Positions 1-7,302 of a DNA stretch of 33,721 nucleotides are shown piece after piece. The stretch spans positions 1-33,721 of the forward strand of contig CALFJF010000068.1 in assembly GCA_937877535.1 (NCBI GenBank), read 5' to 3'. Each line of letters starts with the position of its first letter. Within the stretch, counting starts at the first letter, position 1. The notes beneath the pieces were generated by a model. The model saw only the letters and a program-made list of their open reading frames with translations. It was not told the origin of the DNA and ran no database searches. The translations under genes were made by a program, and so were the position numbers. Source of the DNA: an uncultured Treponema sp. (GTDB lineage: Bacteria > Spirochaetota > Spirochaetia > Treponematales > Treponemataceae).

Positions 1-55
1 TTACATTTTCTCGTATTTACATTTTCTCGTATTTACATTTTCTCGTATTTACATT
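1..55. repeat. 16-bp direct tandem repeat, 3 copies plus partial fourth
   Basis: The unit TTACATTTTCTCGTAT occurs perfectly at 1-16, 17-32 and 33-48, followed by TTACATT at 49-55. The array starts at the window edge, so more copies may lie outside. It is directly adjacent and spacer-free, so it is a tandem repeat and not a CRISPR. It lies upstream of the first gene and could change promoter spacing if its copy number varies. Confidence 0.9.
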
Positions 56-64
56 ATGCTTGAA

Positions 65-88
65 CTGTTCAAAAGTTTTTTTGAACAG
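65..88 (+). terminator. 10-bp hairpin in the leader of the WD40 gene
   Basis: CTGTTCAAAA (65-74) pairs perfectly with TTTTGAACAG (79-88) around a 4-nt loop. The sequence after it is GTTTATTTT, only loosely T-rich. It could be the terminator of a gene left of the window, or a structure in the 5' leader of the gene starting at 117. The stem is directly visible; its role is inferred. Confidence 0.45.
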
Positions 89-116
89 GTTTATTTTGCG
101 ACAAGGAAATTTCGCT

Positions 117-1841
117 TTGAAAAAAATATCGCTCGTTTTTGCCATATTGCTTTTTCTTTCGCTTCGGATTTTTTGCGAGCCGTTTGAATTTGTGGTAGCG
201 GAAAAAAGCGGTGCGGTAGCTTGGAGTGGCGATGGAACATTCATTGCAGTAGGCGTTGACGGCGAAGTTCGACTGTATCCTGTGGGCGCGGACGGGTTTC
301 CCAAAAAATCGGATTTTGTTTCAGTGAGCGGAGAATCGACGGGAAATGCGGACGTGCTTTCTCTCAAATTTACTGCGGACGGAAAATGGCTTCTTTCCGT
401 GTGGAGCGACGGCGCGGTTTTGGTAACGAATCTTGACGGAAGTCAGCGTTCGGGAGCGATGGGCGGAAAAGGCGTGCGCGATGCGGCGTTTTTGGGGAAT
501 GCGTATTCGCTTGCGATTCCCGTTGACGGCGGAAACGTTGCAGAATTTTTTAGACTTGCGCGAACTGACAAATTGTGGCAACGCGGAGGCGTTTCGTACG
601 GCTCTTCCGTTCGCTCCGTGGACGTTGACAGCAAGACTTCCAAAATGCTCGTTGCGGCAGAAGATGGATTTGTGCGCGAAGTCAAAATCGAAGGCGCGGA
701 CGCAAAATGGACGGAAGAAGGACGCGTTCCGTACTATAAAAAATCTGCGGTAGCTCCGCGCTTTTCGCCTGACGGTTCGTGCTTTTTGGTCGCGATTTCC
801 GACGATGAGTTTGCCGTAATCGAAAGTTCCTCGCGGAGCGTTGTTTCTTCGGCGCAACTTTCGGGAACGCTGCTTTCTGCCGCCTTTAGTCCTTCGGGAG
901 ATTCGGTTGCCTCTGGCATTGCGGGCGGAATCGTGGAAAACCATCGGCTTTCTGACGGAAAAATCGTTTGGAGAACCACAGAGGGCAAAGGAAACGCGGT
1001 TTCGCTTGCGTTTAGTCCAGACGGAAAAAAATTGCTTGCCGCTCTTTCTGACGGGCGCGTTGTGATTTTTGATACAGCGGACGAAGAAGACGGGAAAAAT
1101 CCAGAAAATGCCGAAAATAATGGAAGTCCTGATGACGAAATCGACGACGAAGAAGGCGAAATTGCAGAAGCAGACGAAAACGTGCCTAAAAAAACAAAAA
1201 TCGTTACGGTTGAAGTTGAAAAAGAAGCCGTTTCGCCTGAAAATTCGCTTACCTTTTCGGTCGGTTTTTCTTCGCTCGGAACGGATTGGTATTCGCTTTC
1301 TACGGATTTTTGTGTAACATATAGAAATTATTTTCACTATCCGTTGTATTTCCTTGTGGGAGGCACGGCGGGACGCGGAACGCCGTCTGGAGATTTTCCG
1401 TACACGTATAGTTCGGGCGGAGAGTCGCTTGGTGCGCCGAGCATTTATTCTGCTTCGACGTTTGGCGGCGCGGGACTTGTGTATTACCGCGAAGATTGGG
1501 GCGTTTTTGCATTCGCAGAAATTTCTGCGGGGGCGGCGTTGCGATTTTTGTGGAACAACAGTTTTTCAAGTTCGCACAAAACGGGACCTTATTCGTCAAT
1601 GCTCGTCGATTTTTCTTGTGGCGGCGGTTGGCGGTGGCTTCGCGCGGCGATTGGCGTTCAGTACGACACAAACATCGGCTTTTTTCTGCACGGAAGTGTA
1701 GGCGTTTCGATTCCGATGAGCGCGTTGCGACGAAATCGCTCCGAGGATTCTGCGGATTCTTCTCAAAAAGAGGCGGAATCCGAAGAAAAAAATCCTGAGC
1801 CTTCGCCGAATCTTGAAAACGGGGAAGAAAACAACAATTAA
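117..1841 (+). CDS. Secreted WD40-repeat protein with C-terminal beta-barrel-like domain
   Basis: A 574-residue protein. I place the start at the TTG at 117 because AAGGA lies 9 nt upstream and the product then begins with a signal peptide (MKKIS followed by a hydrophobic stretch ending near FCEP). Residues about 25-330 contain WD40/YVTN-like blades, for example LSLKFTADGKWLLSVWSDG, SAAFSPSGDSVASGIAGG and LAFSPDGKKLLAALSDGRV. A very acidic linker (about 335-375, rich in Asp/Glu/Asn) follows. Residues about 380-540 then alternate aromatic and small residues in amphipathic strands (SLTFSVGFSS, YFLVGGTAGRG, GVSIPMSAL), resembling an outer-membrane barrel. The tail is Ser/Glu-rich and probably unstructured. 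A periplasmic propeller tethered to a small barrel is an inference. No enzymatic motif is visible. It is followed by two lipoprotein genes on the same strand. Confidence 0.75.
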   Translation: MKKISLVFAILLFLSLRIFCEPFEFVVAEKSGAVAWSGDGTFIAVGVDGEVRLYPVGADGFPKKSDFVSVSGESTGNADVLSLKFTADGKWLLSVWSDGAVLVTNLDGSQRSGAMGGKGVRDAAFLGNAYSLAIPVDGGNVAEFFRLARTDKLWQRGGVSYGSSVRSVDVDSKTSKMLVAAEDGFVREVKIEGADAKWTEEGRVPYYKKSAVAPRFSPDGSCFLVAISDDEFAVIESSSRSVVSSAQLSGTLLSAAFSPSGDSVASGIAGGIVENHRLSDGKIVWRTTEGKGNAVSLAFSPDGKKLLAALSDGRVVIFDTADEEDGKNPENAENNGSPDDEIDDEEGEIAEADENVPKKTKIVTVEVEKEAVSPENSLTFSVGFSSLGTDWYSLSTDFCVTYRNYFHYPLYFLVGGTAGRGTPSGDFPYTYSSGGESLGAPSIYSASTFGGAGLVYYREDWGVFAFAEISAGAALRFLWNNSFSSSHKTGPYSSMLVDFSCGGGWRWLRAAIGVQYDTNIGFFLHGSVGVSIPMSALRRNRSEDSADSSQKEAESEEKNPEPSPNLENGEENNN

Positions 1842-1865
1842 TTTGGGAGGGAGGGAGAATTTGAA

Positions 1866-1889
1866 ATGATTGGACGGAGAAAATTTTAG
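1866..1889 (+). other. Possible 7-codon upstream ORF (MIGRRKF)
   Basis: ATG at 1866 follows a strong purine-rich ribosome binding site (GGGAGGGAGGGAG, about 1845-1857) and is closed by TAG at 1887-1889. It is in the same frame as the lipoprotein that starts at 1905, which has no Shine-Dalgarno of its own. Reinitiation or amber readthrough could link them. It could equally be chance. Confidence 0.3.
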
Positions 1890-1901
1890 AATTTTCTAAA
1901 A
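1884..1901 (+). other. AT-rich perfect hairpin before the lipoprotein start
   Basis: TTTTAGAA (1884-1891) and TTCTAAAA (1894-1901) are perfect reverse complements separated by TT. The hairpin ends 3 nt before the ATG at 1905 and covers the stop of the upstream mini-ORF. It is AT-rich and weak. It could affect initiation at the lipoprotein gene. Confidence 0.4.
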
Positions 1902-1904
1902 AAT

Positions 1905-2414
1905 ATGAAAAAAAAGAGCCTTTTGTTTTTAACTGCCATTTTTCTCTTTTTTTCTTCTTGCGGGGATTCCGTGGAGGATATGGTTGGAGATTATAATGGC
2001 GCGTTCACAGAAGGTCATTTGGAGTTTCAAAAAGAAGAGAGCGAAGACGAAACGCTTTCCCCTGGCGACGAAGGATTTTCTGCATCAAATATGCTCTACG
2101 ACGAGTATTACGTTTGGGAAAATGCCACGCTAAACCTTTCAGGGCCGCCTAATTGCCGTTCTTGGAACTGGGTGGTTACCGACCCAAAAGAAATCAACGC
2201 AGACGGAAACGAAAAAGTCGTTTGGATTCAAACTGTTGATTTATCATCTGAAAGAAATGCAGTTGGTTCGCAGCGGTTTGTAATTTATATTCCTGATTCG
2301 GGACTAAAAGTGGGGCGAACGTACAGACTGACGCTCACCGTAAAAGGTCTTGACGGTTCTGAATACAAGGATTCATGTGCGATTGTTGTTTACCAGCATA
2401 TTTACAACTGGTAA
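1905..2414 (+). CDS. Small putative lipoprotein
   Basis: A 169-residue protein with a lipoprotein signal: MKKK, a hydrophobic core and the spirochaetal-type lipobox FFSSC, putting the lipidated Cys at residue 19. The mature part is acidic (EEESEDE-like stretch about 45-55). It carries a C-terminal beta-rich segment with RTYRLTLTVKGLDGSEYKDS, reminiscent of an Ig/PKD-like fold, where Ser-Trp-Asn-Trp and Leu-Thr-Leu-Thr-Val strands recur. No family is recognised with confidence. No Shine-Dalgarno precedes the ATG; the only good ribosome binding site lies upstream of an in-frame 7-codon ORF at 1866. It lies 63 bp after the WD40 protein and 33 bp before a large lipoprotein, so all three may be co-transcribed. 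Confidence 0.7.
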   Translation: MKKKSLLFLTAIFLFFSSCGDSVEDMVGDYNGAFTEGHLEFQKEESEDETLSPGDEGFSASNMLYDEYYVWENATLNLSGPPNCRSWNWVVTDPKEINADGNEKVVWIQTVDLSSERNAVGSQRFVIYIPDSGLKVGRTYRLTLTVKGLDGSEYKDSCAIVVYQHIYNW

Positions 2415-2447
2415 TTAACATAAAAAAATATATTTTTGGAGGAAAAC

Positions 2448-4919
2448 ATGAGAAAACTCATCAAAATTGCCGCTTCTGCGGTAGGTATGTTCTCTCTGTT
2501 CTTGGCAGGTTGCTCTGACATCGATTCCGATGATAGCGCAACCGTGAGCGGAGGCGCGAACAGTGCGTCGAGCACAAAGGAAATAACCTTGAACGTGTCG
2601 TCGAATAGCGACCTCGTAAGGTTTGAAGCGGAAGATACGTCTTTGAGTGCGAATGTTGCGCGAAACATATCGCCGGACGCACTCAAGGCTTCTGGTCTTA
2701 AATTCTACATCGGAGGCACAAACGTAAAAACGGGTGCAAGCCTTCCAGTGCAAGAGGTTGCTTTTAAGGCAAAGGTGACTAAGGTTGGTGAAAATGAAAC
2801 TAAGATTTCAGAAACTGAGGGAACGGTAAAAATCGACTTGAATCCTGCTAATTACAGATTCACGCTTTTGGCATACGATTCAGCAGCGGCTACCCAACCA
2901 ACTTTAGGAGATGATGTTACTATCGAGGGATTGGCGGGGGGCGCAGTCCTTATTGCGTACGCTAATGTAGATTTGAGGTATACAAGCAACGTTTCATTTT
3001 TCCTTACATCTGACGGACTAAAAGGAAACTCGAGTGTTGATTTGGACTTTTATTTGAAAGATTGGAGTCAAAATAGTAAAGACGCAACATTAACAAACGA
3101 CCCTAATCCGGGAAAAACTACTGATGCAGTTGATATATACCTTGCTGATATGCACACTGGCGCAAGAAAATACCCAACTTCTAGTACAACGGTAAGTTTG
3201 ACAGGTATGGATGGCACTACTGCTGATAAAGTTAGGAACGTAAACTGGAATAATATAAACTTTGTTGGAACGTATAATCTCGTTTTTGTCTTTAAAGTCA
3301 ACGGTACTGTGTTTAAGTACAGCGAGCCTATAGATTTGCTTGCAAATCAGTGTACTAAGAAAAAATTTTCTACTACAGCGAGTGAAAATAAGGCAATTCC
3401 TGTAAAAGATATTTTGCAGACAAAGCCGACAAAGCCTTCTTATTTTTATGTTGGATATAAGGCACCTGATTCTAGCGAACTTGAGACATCTTATTATAAG
3501 GCTGTTTTCAATTGGGGAGATACATCGGATTCAGAAGATTATTTTGAAATCCAACTTCGAGAACTTACGGACAACACAGATATTACTGACGACCTTAGCG
3601 ATTGGGGGGATAATCCTTCTGGGACTATTACCACATATAATAATGATTTCTATGGAAATGTTGAGAAGAACTGGTACGCTGGAAGTCTTCTTACAAACAA
3701 CACGAAGGCTGTATTCGCGCTTCCTCTTGGAAAAAAATACCTTGCTCGAATTCGTGCTTATAATTCGCTTTCGGCACAATCGAATAGTGCTGCTGATGAA
3801 TGGGTATACGCAACGAATGCAACAGATGACTCCCCTGCAAAGTTCAATGGAAAGTTTGTAACTAAAGAGAGTACTAGTTCATCAACAACTGTTGATATTA
3901 CGGGAAAAAAATTCACCAACAGCGGTATTATAAACCTGTTCCGTATACGTTATCATTTTAATGACACTTATGTCAGTTCTCCTGCTGCTTTGACTGAGAA
4001 TAAGGCGTATTTCTTTGACCAAGTTTACAAGAGTAATGAAGAGGCAGCGGGTGTTGCCATAATGAATCCTAATGGAACTAATGAAGCCCCTTATGAAACA
4101 GAAACAATAGTACTTAAAAGAGGGGATGCGTCTTGGGTAAACTGGATTGTTGGTTCTGCAAGTATAACGGATTCAAATAGGTATCCAGATAAATTTGAAA
4201 CAGTGGGATCAACGGATGCACCTAACAGTGCAATTTCTTATTATAAGCAATTGTCAGGGGATGACAATAAAGACTTAAACGAACGGCAGAAGTATACGTT
4301 GGCAACACCTCAACCAACTGGTACTTCTCTTGGAAGTGGTTTCTATAAGAGTTCGGGAGTGCCTGCAACATATCGCGGATTTGAAAATCTTGATTTGTAC
4401 GCAAATTTCACAGAAACTGAATTCAAAGTTGAAATTAGAAATGCAGCTGATTACAACATTCAAAACAATATGAATATTTCGATTACAACGACGGGTTCTG
4501 GTGACGGACACTCTAGTCAAAATGTTGTAACAAGAGATGCTGATGGAAATATTATCGAAAAGGATAGTTTCACGTATGCACTTACGACATTGGCTACTGA
4601 CGGAGCAGTGTCTAAATCTGTGGCTAACGTTGTGATTACTTGTACTTCTGTTGTTGGTGCAAAAACCTATGACAGTATGTTTGTAAAATTTTTTGACAAT
4701 GGTGGAACTGAAATTTACAGAATAAATGCTTCTTCGTCAAAAACATTCACCATTCCAGTAGAAGACCTTAAACCAGGAACGTATGTTGCGCAAGTGTGTG
4801 CAACAACTCCTGCAAAGAGTCCATACGTTGCCTACAATATTTTCATTAAAATTGTAGATTCTGAAACATCAACAGAAACCGCACCTAGTTCTGGTAATGG
4901 GGGGGGGACTAACCCATAA
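2448..4919 (+). CDS. Large surface-type lipoprotein ending in a poly-G-encoded Gly run
   Basis: An 823-residue protein. The start is the ATG at 2448, with GGAGG 5 nt upstream; an in-frame TTG twelve bases earlier lies on the ribosome binding site itself. The signal ends in the clear lipobox LAGC with Cys at residue 22, followed by an Asp/Ser-rich tether (SDIDSDDS). The mature protein is Thr/Ser/Asn-rich and beta-strand-like, as in outer-surface lipoproteins. The segment about residues 320-450 looks fibronectin-III-like: PTKPSYFYVGYKAP opens a strand region that ends with KKYLARIRAYNSLSAQSNSA. No catalytic motif is seen. The 3' end encodes Gly-Gly-Gly from nine consecutive G (4899-4907), where slippage would alter only the last few residues. 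Strong terminator downstream. The function is unknown; adhesin or glycan-binding roles are only guesses. Confidence 0.75.
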   Translation: MRKLIKIAASAVGMFSLFLAGCSDIDSDDSATVSGGANSASSTKEITLNVSSNSDLVRFEAEDTSLSANVARNISPDALKASGLKFYIGGTNVKTGASLPVQEVAFKAKVTKVGENETKISETEGTVKIDLNPANYRFTLLAYDSAAATQPTLGDDVTIEGLAGGAVLIAYANVDLRYTSNVSFFLTSDGLKGNSSVDLDFYLKDWSQNSKDATLTNDPNPGKTTDAVDIYLADMHTGARKYPTSSTTVSLTGMDGTTADKVRNVNWNNINFVGTYNLVFVFKVNGTVFKYSEPIDLLANQCTKKKFSTTASENKAIPVKDILQTKPTKPSYFYVGYKAPDSSELETSYYKAVFNWGDTSDSEDYFEIQLRELTDNTDITDDLSDWGDNPSGTITTYNNDFYGNVEKNWYAGSLLTNNTKAVFALPLGKKYLARIRAYNSLSAQSNSAADEWVYATNATDDSPAKFNGKFVTKESTSSSTTVDITGKKFTNSGIINLFRIRYHFNDTYVSSPAALTENKAYFFDQVYKSNEEAAGVAIMNPNGTNEAPYETETIVLKRGDASWVNWIVGSASITDSNRYPDKFETVGSTDAPNSAISYYKQLSGDDNKDLNERQKYTLATPQPTGTSLGSGFYKSSGVPATYRGFENLDLYANFTETEFKVEIRNAADYNIQNNMNISITTTGSGDGHSSQNVVTRDADGNIIEKDSFTYALTTLATDGAVSKSVANVVITCTSVVGAKTYDSMFVKFFDNGGTEIYRINASSSKTFTIPVEDLKPGTYVAQVCATTPAKSPYVAYNIFIKIVDSETSTETAPSSGNGGGTNP
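4899..4907 (+). repeat. G9 homopolymer inside a lipoprotein gene
   Basis: Nine consecutive G residues encode three Gly codons just before the stop of the large lipoprotein. A one-base gain would give an earlier TAA stop; a one-base loss would read on a few codons to a TAA. Only the extreme C-terminus would change. Confidence 0.9.
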
Positions 4920-4933
4920 CCCTTAACTTTCTT

Positions 4934-4964
4934 AAAACCGCCGTCAAAAAACGGCGGTTTTTTA
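4934..4964. terminator. Bidirectional intrinsic terminator between lipoprotein gene and fruK
   Basis: AACCGCCGT (4936-4944) pairs with ACGGCGGTT (4951-4959) around the loop CAAAAA. It is followed by TTTT on the + strand and preceded by AAAA, which gives a U-run on the - strand. It therefore serves both convergent genes. Confidence 0.9.
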
Positions 4965-5897
4965 CATTTCTTTTACAAAAACGCGCTCTTTTAACGCAAA
5001 AACGCGCTCTTTGGTGGCAAGGTTTTCGCTTGCCGCGCTTGCAGAGCCGGCGCAAATGCCAAGTCGTAGCGCGTCAGAAAACGATTCGCTTTTTTCAAGC
5101 GCAAAGATAAAACCTGCAAGCATTGAATCTCCCGCGCCCACGGAATTTTTTAACTCGATTTTTGGAGCGGAAGCGCAATAAATTGAGCCGTTTTCACAGG
5201 CAAGCACTGCGCCGTCTTTTGAAAGCGAAACGAGTACGTTTTTTGCCCCTTTTTCTTGAATCTTTTTTGCAAAAACGGCAGCCTCGCGTTTTGTTTTGAT
5301 TTTTACGCCAAAAATCGCGCCCAGTTCTTCCGCGTTCGGTTTTACAAGAAACGGTTTTTCCTCAAGCGATTTTTCAAAAAGACTCCCAGAAGCGTCCACC
5401 GCCACGCGAACGGTTTTTTGAAAAACCTCGTGAAGAATCCTTTTGTAAGAATCCGAACCGATTCCTTTTGGAACGCTTCCAGAGAGAACAAGAAAATCGT
5501 TATGAGTCAAAATTGAAATTTTTTTGAGAAGCGCGGAAAAATCGTTTTCAGAAATTTTAGGTCCTGCTCCATTGAGTTCCGTTTCATCAAAAATCAAACC
5601 GCTTTTTTTTGAGCGAATTTTTACGTTTATGCGCGAAAGCCCTACTTTTAGGCGGATAAAATCGCTTTTTATGCCGCGTTCCGTTATTTCTCGCTCGATT
5701 TCTTTTCCCGTAAAACCTGCCGTAAACCCCAGCGCAACGCTTTGCGCGCCAAGGTTTTTCAAAACCGCAGACACGTTGATTCCTTTTCCGCCCACAAAAA
5801 TGCGTTCAGATTTTGCGCGATTTACGTTTCCTTTGGAAAAATCTTCGGTGTCTAAAACGTAGTCAAGCGACGGATTCATTGTAACTGTGTAAATCAT
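4962..5897 (-). CDS. fruK: 1-phosphofructokinase (PfkB family)
   Basis: A 311-residue sugar kinase that phosphorylates fructose 1-phosphate to fructose 1,6-bisphosphate using ATP. The N-terminus MIYTVTMNPSLDYVLD is the typical FruK/LacC start, so I chose the ATG ending at 5897 and not the longer in-frame extension. GGKGIN at residues 36-41 is the PfkB substrate-binding motif. SVGAGDSMLAGF near residue 250 holds the catalytic Asp and the anion hole. Tagatose-6-phosphate kinase (LacC) is the alternative. No fructose PTS gene is adjacent, so the substrate rests on family resemblance. There is no Shine-Dalgarno; a TATAAT box ends 7 nt before the ATG, suggesting a leaderless transcript. Transcribed divergently from ispE. 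Confidence 0.88.
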   Translation of the reverse strand: MIYTVTMNPSLDYVLDTEDFSKGNVNRAKSERIFVGGKGINVSAVLKNLGAQSVALGFTAGFTGKEIEREITERGIKSDFIRLKVGLSRINVKIRSKKSGLIFDETELNGAGPKISENDFSALLKKISILTHNDFLVLSGSVPKGIGSDSYKRILHEVFQKTVRVAVDASGSLFEKSLEEKPFLVKPNAEELGAIFGVKIKTKREAAVFAKKIQEKGAKNVLVSLSKDGAVLACENGSIYCASAPKIELKNSVGAGDSMLAGFIFALEKSESFSDALRLGICAGSASAASENLATKERVFALKERVFVKEM

Positions 5898-5935
5898 GTG
5901 TTTGATTATACTCGTATACTCGATTTTTCGCACAA
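5898..5935 (-). promoter_or_regulatory. fruK promoter, leaderless type
   Basis: On the - strand TATAAT (complement of 5905-5910) lies exactly 7 nt before the fruK ATG. A TTGTGC -35-like hexamer (complement of 5930-5935) sits 19 nt further upstream. Transcription would start at or next to the A of ATG. Confidence 0.55.
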
Positions 5936-5954
5936 TGAAGATTCAAAACGCCCC

Positions 5955-5991
5955 TTGATTTTGCGGTTCGATTCGGTGTAGTATTCTTTTT
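5955..5991 (+). promoter_or_regulatory. ispE promoter, leaderless type
   Basis: TTGATT (5955-5960), an 18-nt spacer and TAGTAT (5979-5984) are followed by only 7 nt (TCTTTTT) before the ATG. No Shine-Dalgarno can fit in that space. Confidence 0.55.
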
Positions 5992-6858
5992 ATGTCGGTG
6001 AAAAGTCGGGCATTTGCAAAGATAAACGTGGGACTGCGGGTTTTTCCAAAATCCAAAGACGACGTGTTTCACAAAATCGAAAGCGTTTTTCACACGGTGA
6101 ATCTGTGCGACGATTTAGAAATCGACTTTTTGGACTGCGCGGACAAAAACGGCGGACTTTTGTGCGAAGTGCAAAGTTCTGTTTTGCTTCCAAAAGAAAA
6201 CACGATTACTAAGGCTTTTTCGGCTTTTTCTGAGTTGACGGGTCTAAAAAAAAGCGTTCGCGTTTTTGTAAAAAAACGGATTCCTTCTGGAGCAGGGCTT
6301 GGAGGCGGGTCTTCGGACGCGGCGGCATTTGTTCGCTCGCTGTGCGTTTTGCACAAAATCCCGCAAGAAAAGACTCTTTTTGATGCAATTTCTGCGCGAG
6401 TGGGGAGCGACGTTTTCTTTTTTTTGAACGTTCCCAACGGCGAAGGAGCGGCGTTAGTGAGCGGTCGTGGCGAAATTGTTGAGCAAATTGAAAAACGGGC
6501 GTTTTTTACCGTTCTTTTGTTTCCGCGCGTTTTTTGCTCCACAAAAGAAGCATACAGCGCATTCGACCGAGCGGTTGAGGTAAGCGAAACGCTGTCGTTT
6601 ATTCCGTTTTCAGAATACGAATCGGAATATCGATTTTGCGCGTTTGAAAACTGGAGATTTTGCAACGGTTTTACGCCGATTTTGCAAAAAGCGCATCCAG
6701 AAATCGCGCTCGGTCTAAAAAAAATGAAAGAAGCAGGAGCACTTTTTTCGGAAATGAGCGGCTCTGGTTCAACCGTGTTTGGCGTGTTTGATTCAAAAGA
6801 AAGTGCGCTTTTTGCCGTCAAAAAATTACAGCAAAACGGGTTTGACTCGTGCATATAA
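5992..6858 (+). CDS. ispE: 4-diphosphocytidyl-2-C-methyl-D-erythritol kinase
   Basis: A 288-residue GHMP-family kinase of the MEP isoprenoid pathway. It phosphorylates CDP-methylerythritol at the 2-position with ATP. The N-terminal AFAKINVGLRV carries the conserved Lys10. The glycine-rich ATP loop IPSGAGLGGGSSDAA spans 97-111. Asp140 in RVGSDV is the expected catalytic base. SGSGSTVFGVF near residue 255 is the third GHMP motif. Length is normal for the family. The start ATG has no Shine-Dalgarno. It is followed by spoVG after 17 bp and then rplY, echoing the ispE...spoVG...ctc order known from Bacillus. Confidence 0.95.
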   Translation: MSVKSRAFAKINVGLRVFPKSKDDVFHKIESVFHTVNLCDDLEIDFLDCADKNGGLLCEVQSSVLLPKENTITKAFSAFSELTGLKKSVRVFVKKRIPSGAGLGGGSSDAAAFVRSLCVLHKIPQEKTLFDAISARVGSDVFFFLNVPNGEGAALVSGRGEIVEQIEKRAFFTVLLFPRVFCSTKEAYSAFDRAVEVSETLSFIPFSEYESEYRFCAFENWRFCNGFTPILQKAHPEIALGLKKMKEAGALFSEMSGSGSTVFGVFDSKESALFAVKKLQQNGFDSCI

Positions 6859-6875
6859 AATGAAGGGGGAGAGTT

Positions 6876-7160
6876 ATGGAAATCACCGAGTTGAGAATTC
6901 GTAAGGTTACGGACGACACAAAACTGCGTGCGTACGTTACGATAACATTTGATAATTGCTTTGTTGTTCACAATGTAAAGATAATCGATGGAACTTCGGG
7001 GCTTTTTATTGCAATGCCAAGTCGAAAAACGTCAAATGGCGAATACAAAGATGTTGTTCATCCAATAAATCCTGCTTTTAGACAGGTTTTGCAAGATAAA
7101 ATCCTTGCAGAATACAACTCTGGTCATTTTGACCGTTCGTTGCCGTTGGACGAAGAGTAA
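6876..7160 (+). CDS. spoVG: SpoVG family RNA/DNA-binding regulator
   Basis: A 94-residue protein matching the SpoVG family along its length. It has the N-terminal strand MEITELRIRKV, the core VHNVKIIDGTSGLFIAMPSR, a conserved short Lys/Gly loop (KTSNGEYKDV) and HPINPAFRQ with the C-terminal helix. SpoVG proteins bind nucleic acids and act as global regulators; in the spirochaete Borrelia a SpoVG is a site-specific nucleic-acid-binding protein. Strong ribosome binding site GGGGGAG just upstream. Co-transcribed with ispE (17-bp gap). The acidic end (LDEE) is usual. Confidence 0.95.
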   Translation: MEITELRIRKVTDDTKLRAYVTITFDNCFVVHNVKIIDGTSGLFIAMPSRKTSNGEYKDVVHPINPAFRQVLQDKILAEYNSGHFDRSLPLDEE

Positions 7161-7168
7161 GAAAAATC

Positions 7169-7211
7169 GGGAAGCGTGGGCAAAAAGGGCGGTTCGAGTC
7201 CGTCCGTTCCC
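7169..7211 (+). other. tRNA T-arm-like hairpin between spoVG and rplY
   Basis: 7187-7192 (GGGCGG) pairs with 7200-7205 (CCGTCC), with one G-U pair, around TTCGAGT (7193-7199), the hallmark tRNA T-loop. Outside it GGGAA (7169-7173) pairs with TTCCC (7207-7211), like an acceptor stem, and A7212 sits where a discriminator base would be. Only 11 nt lie between the acceptor-like strand and the T-arm side, so no D-arm or anticodon arm exists. It is not a functional tRNA. It may be a tRNA relic, a tRNA-like leader element, or chance. Confidence 0.5.
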
Positions 7212-7302
7212 AATACGGAAAGCTCTGGCGTGATGAACGATGGGGTGAATCCTGTTTTTCTAGGCGGGTCTTTCCAAAAATCATTTTTAGGAGTTCTGAA
7301 AA

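Noticed and set aside
1..55. Possible CRISPR array at the window start
   Set aside because: The 16-bp units are directly adjacent with no spacers and no cas genes are near; a simple tandem repeat.
321..1337. Long antisense ORF (338 codons, - strand) over the WD40 gene
   Set aside because: Arg/Lys/Phe-rich composition of a shadow frame and no ribosome binding site; the + strand frame has signal peptide and WD40 motifs.
6090..6971. Antisense ORF over ispE
   Set aside because: ispE shows all GHMP motifs on the other strand; the antisense product has no motifs.
7137..7212. Complete tRNA gene between spoVG and rplY
   Set aside because: The T-arm is convincing but no D-arm, anticodon arm or proper acceptor 5' strand exists, and spoVG coding runs to 7160.
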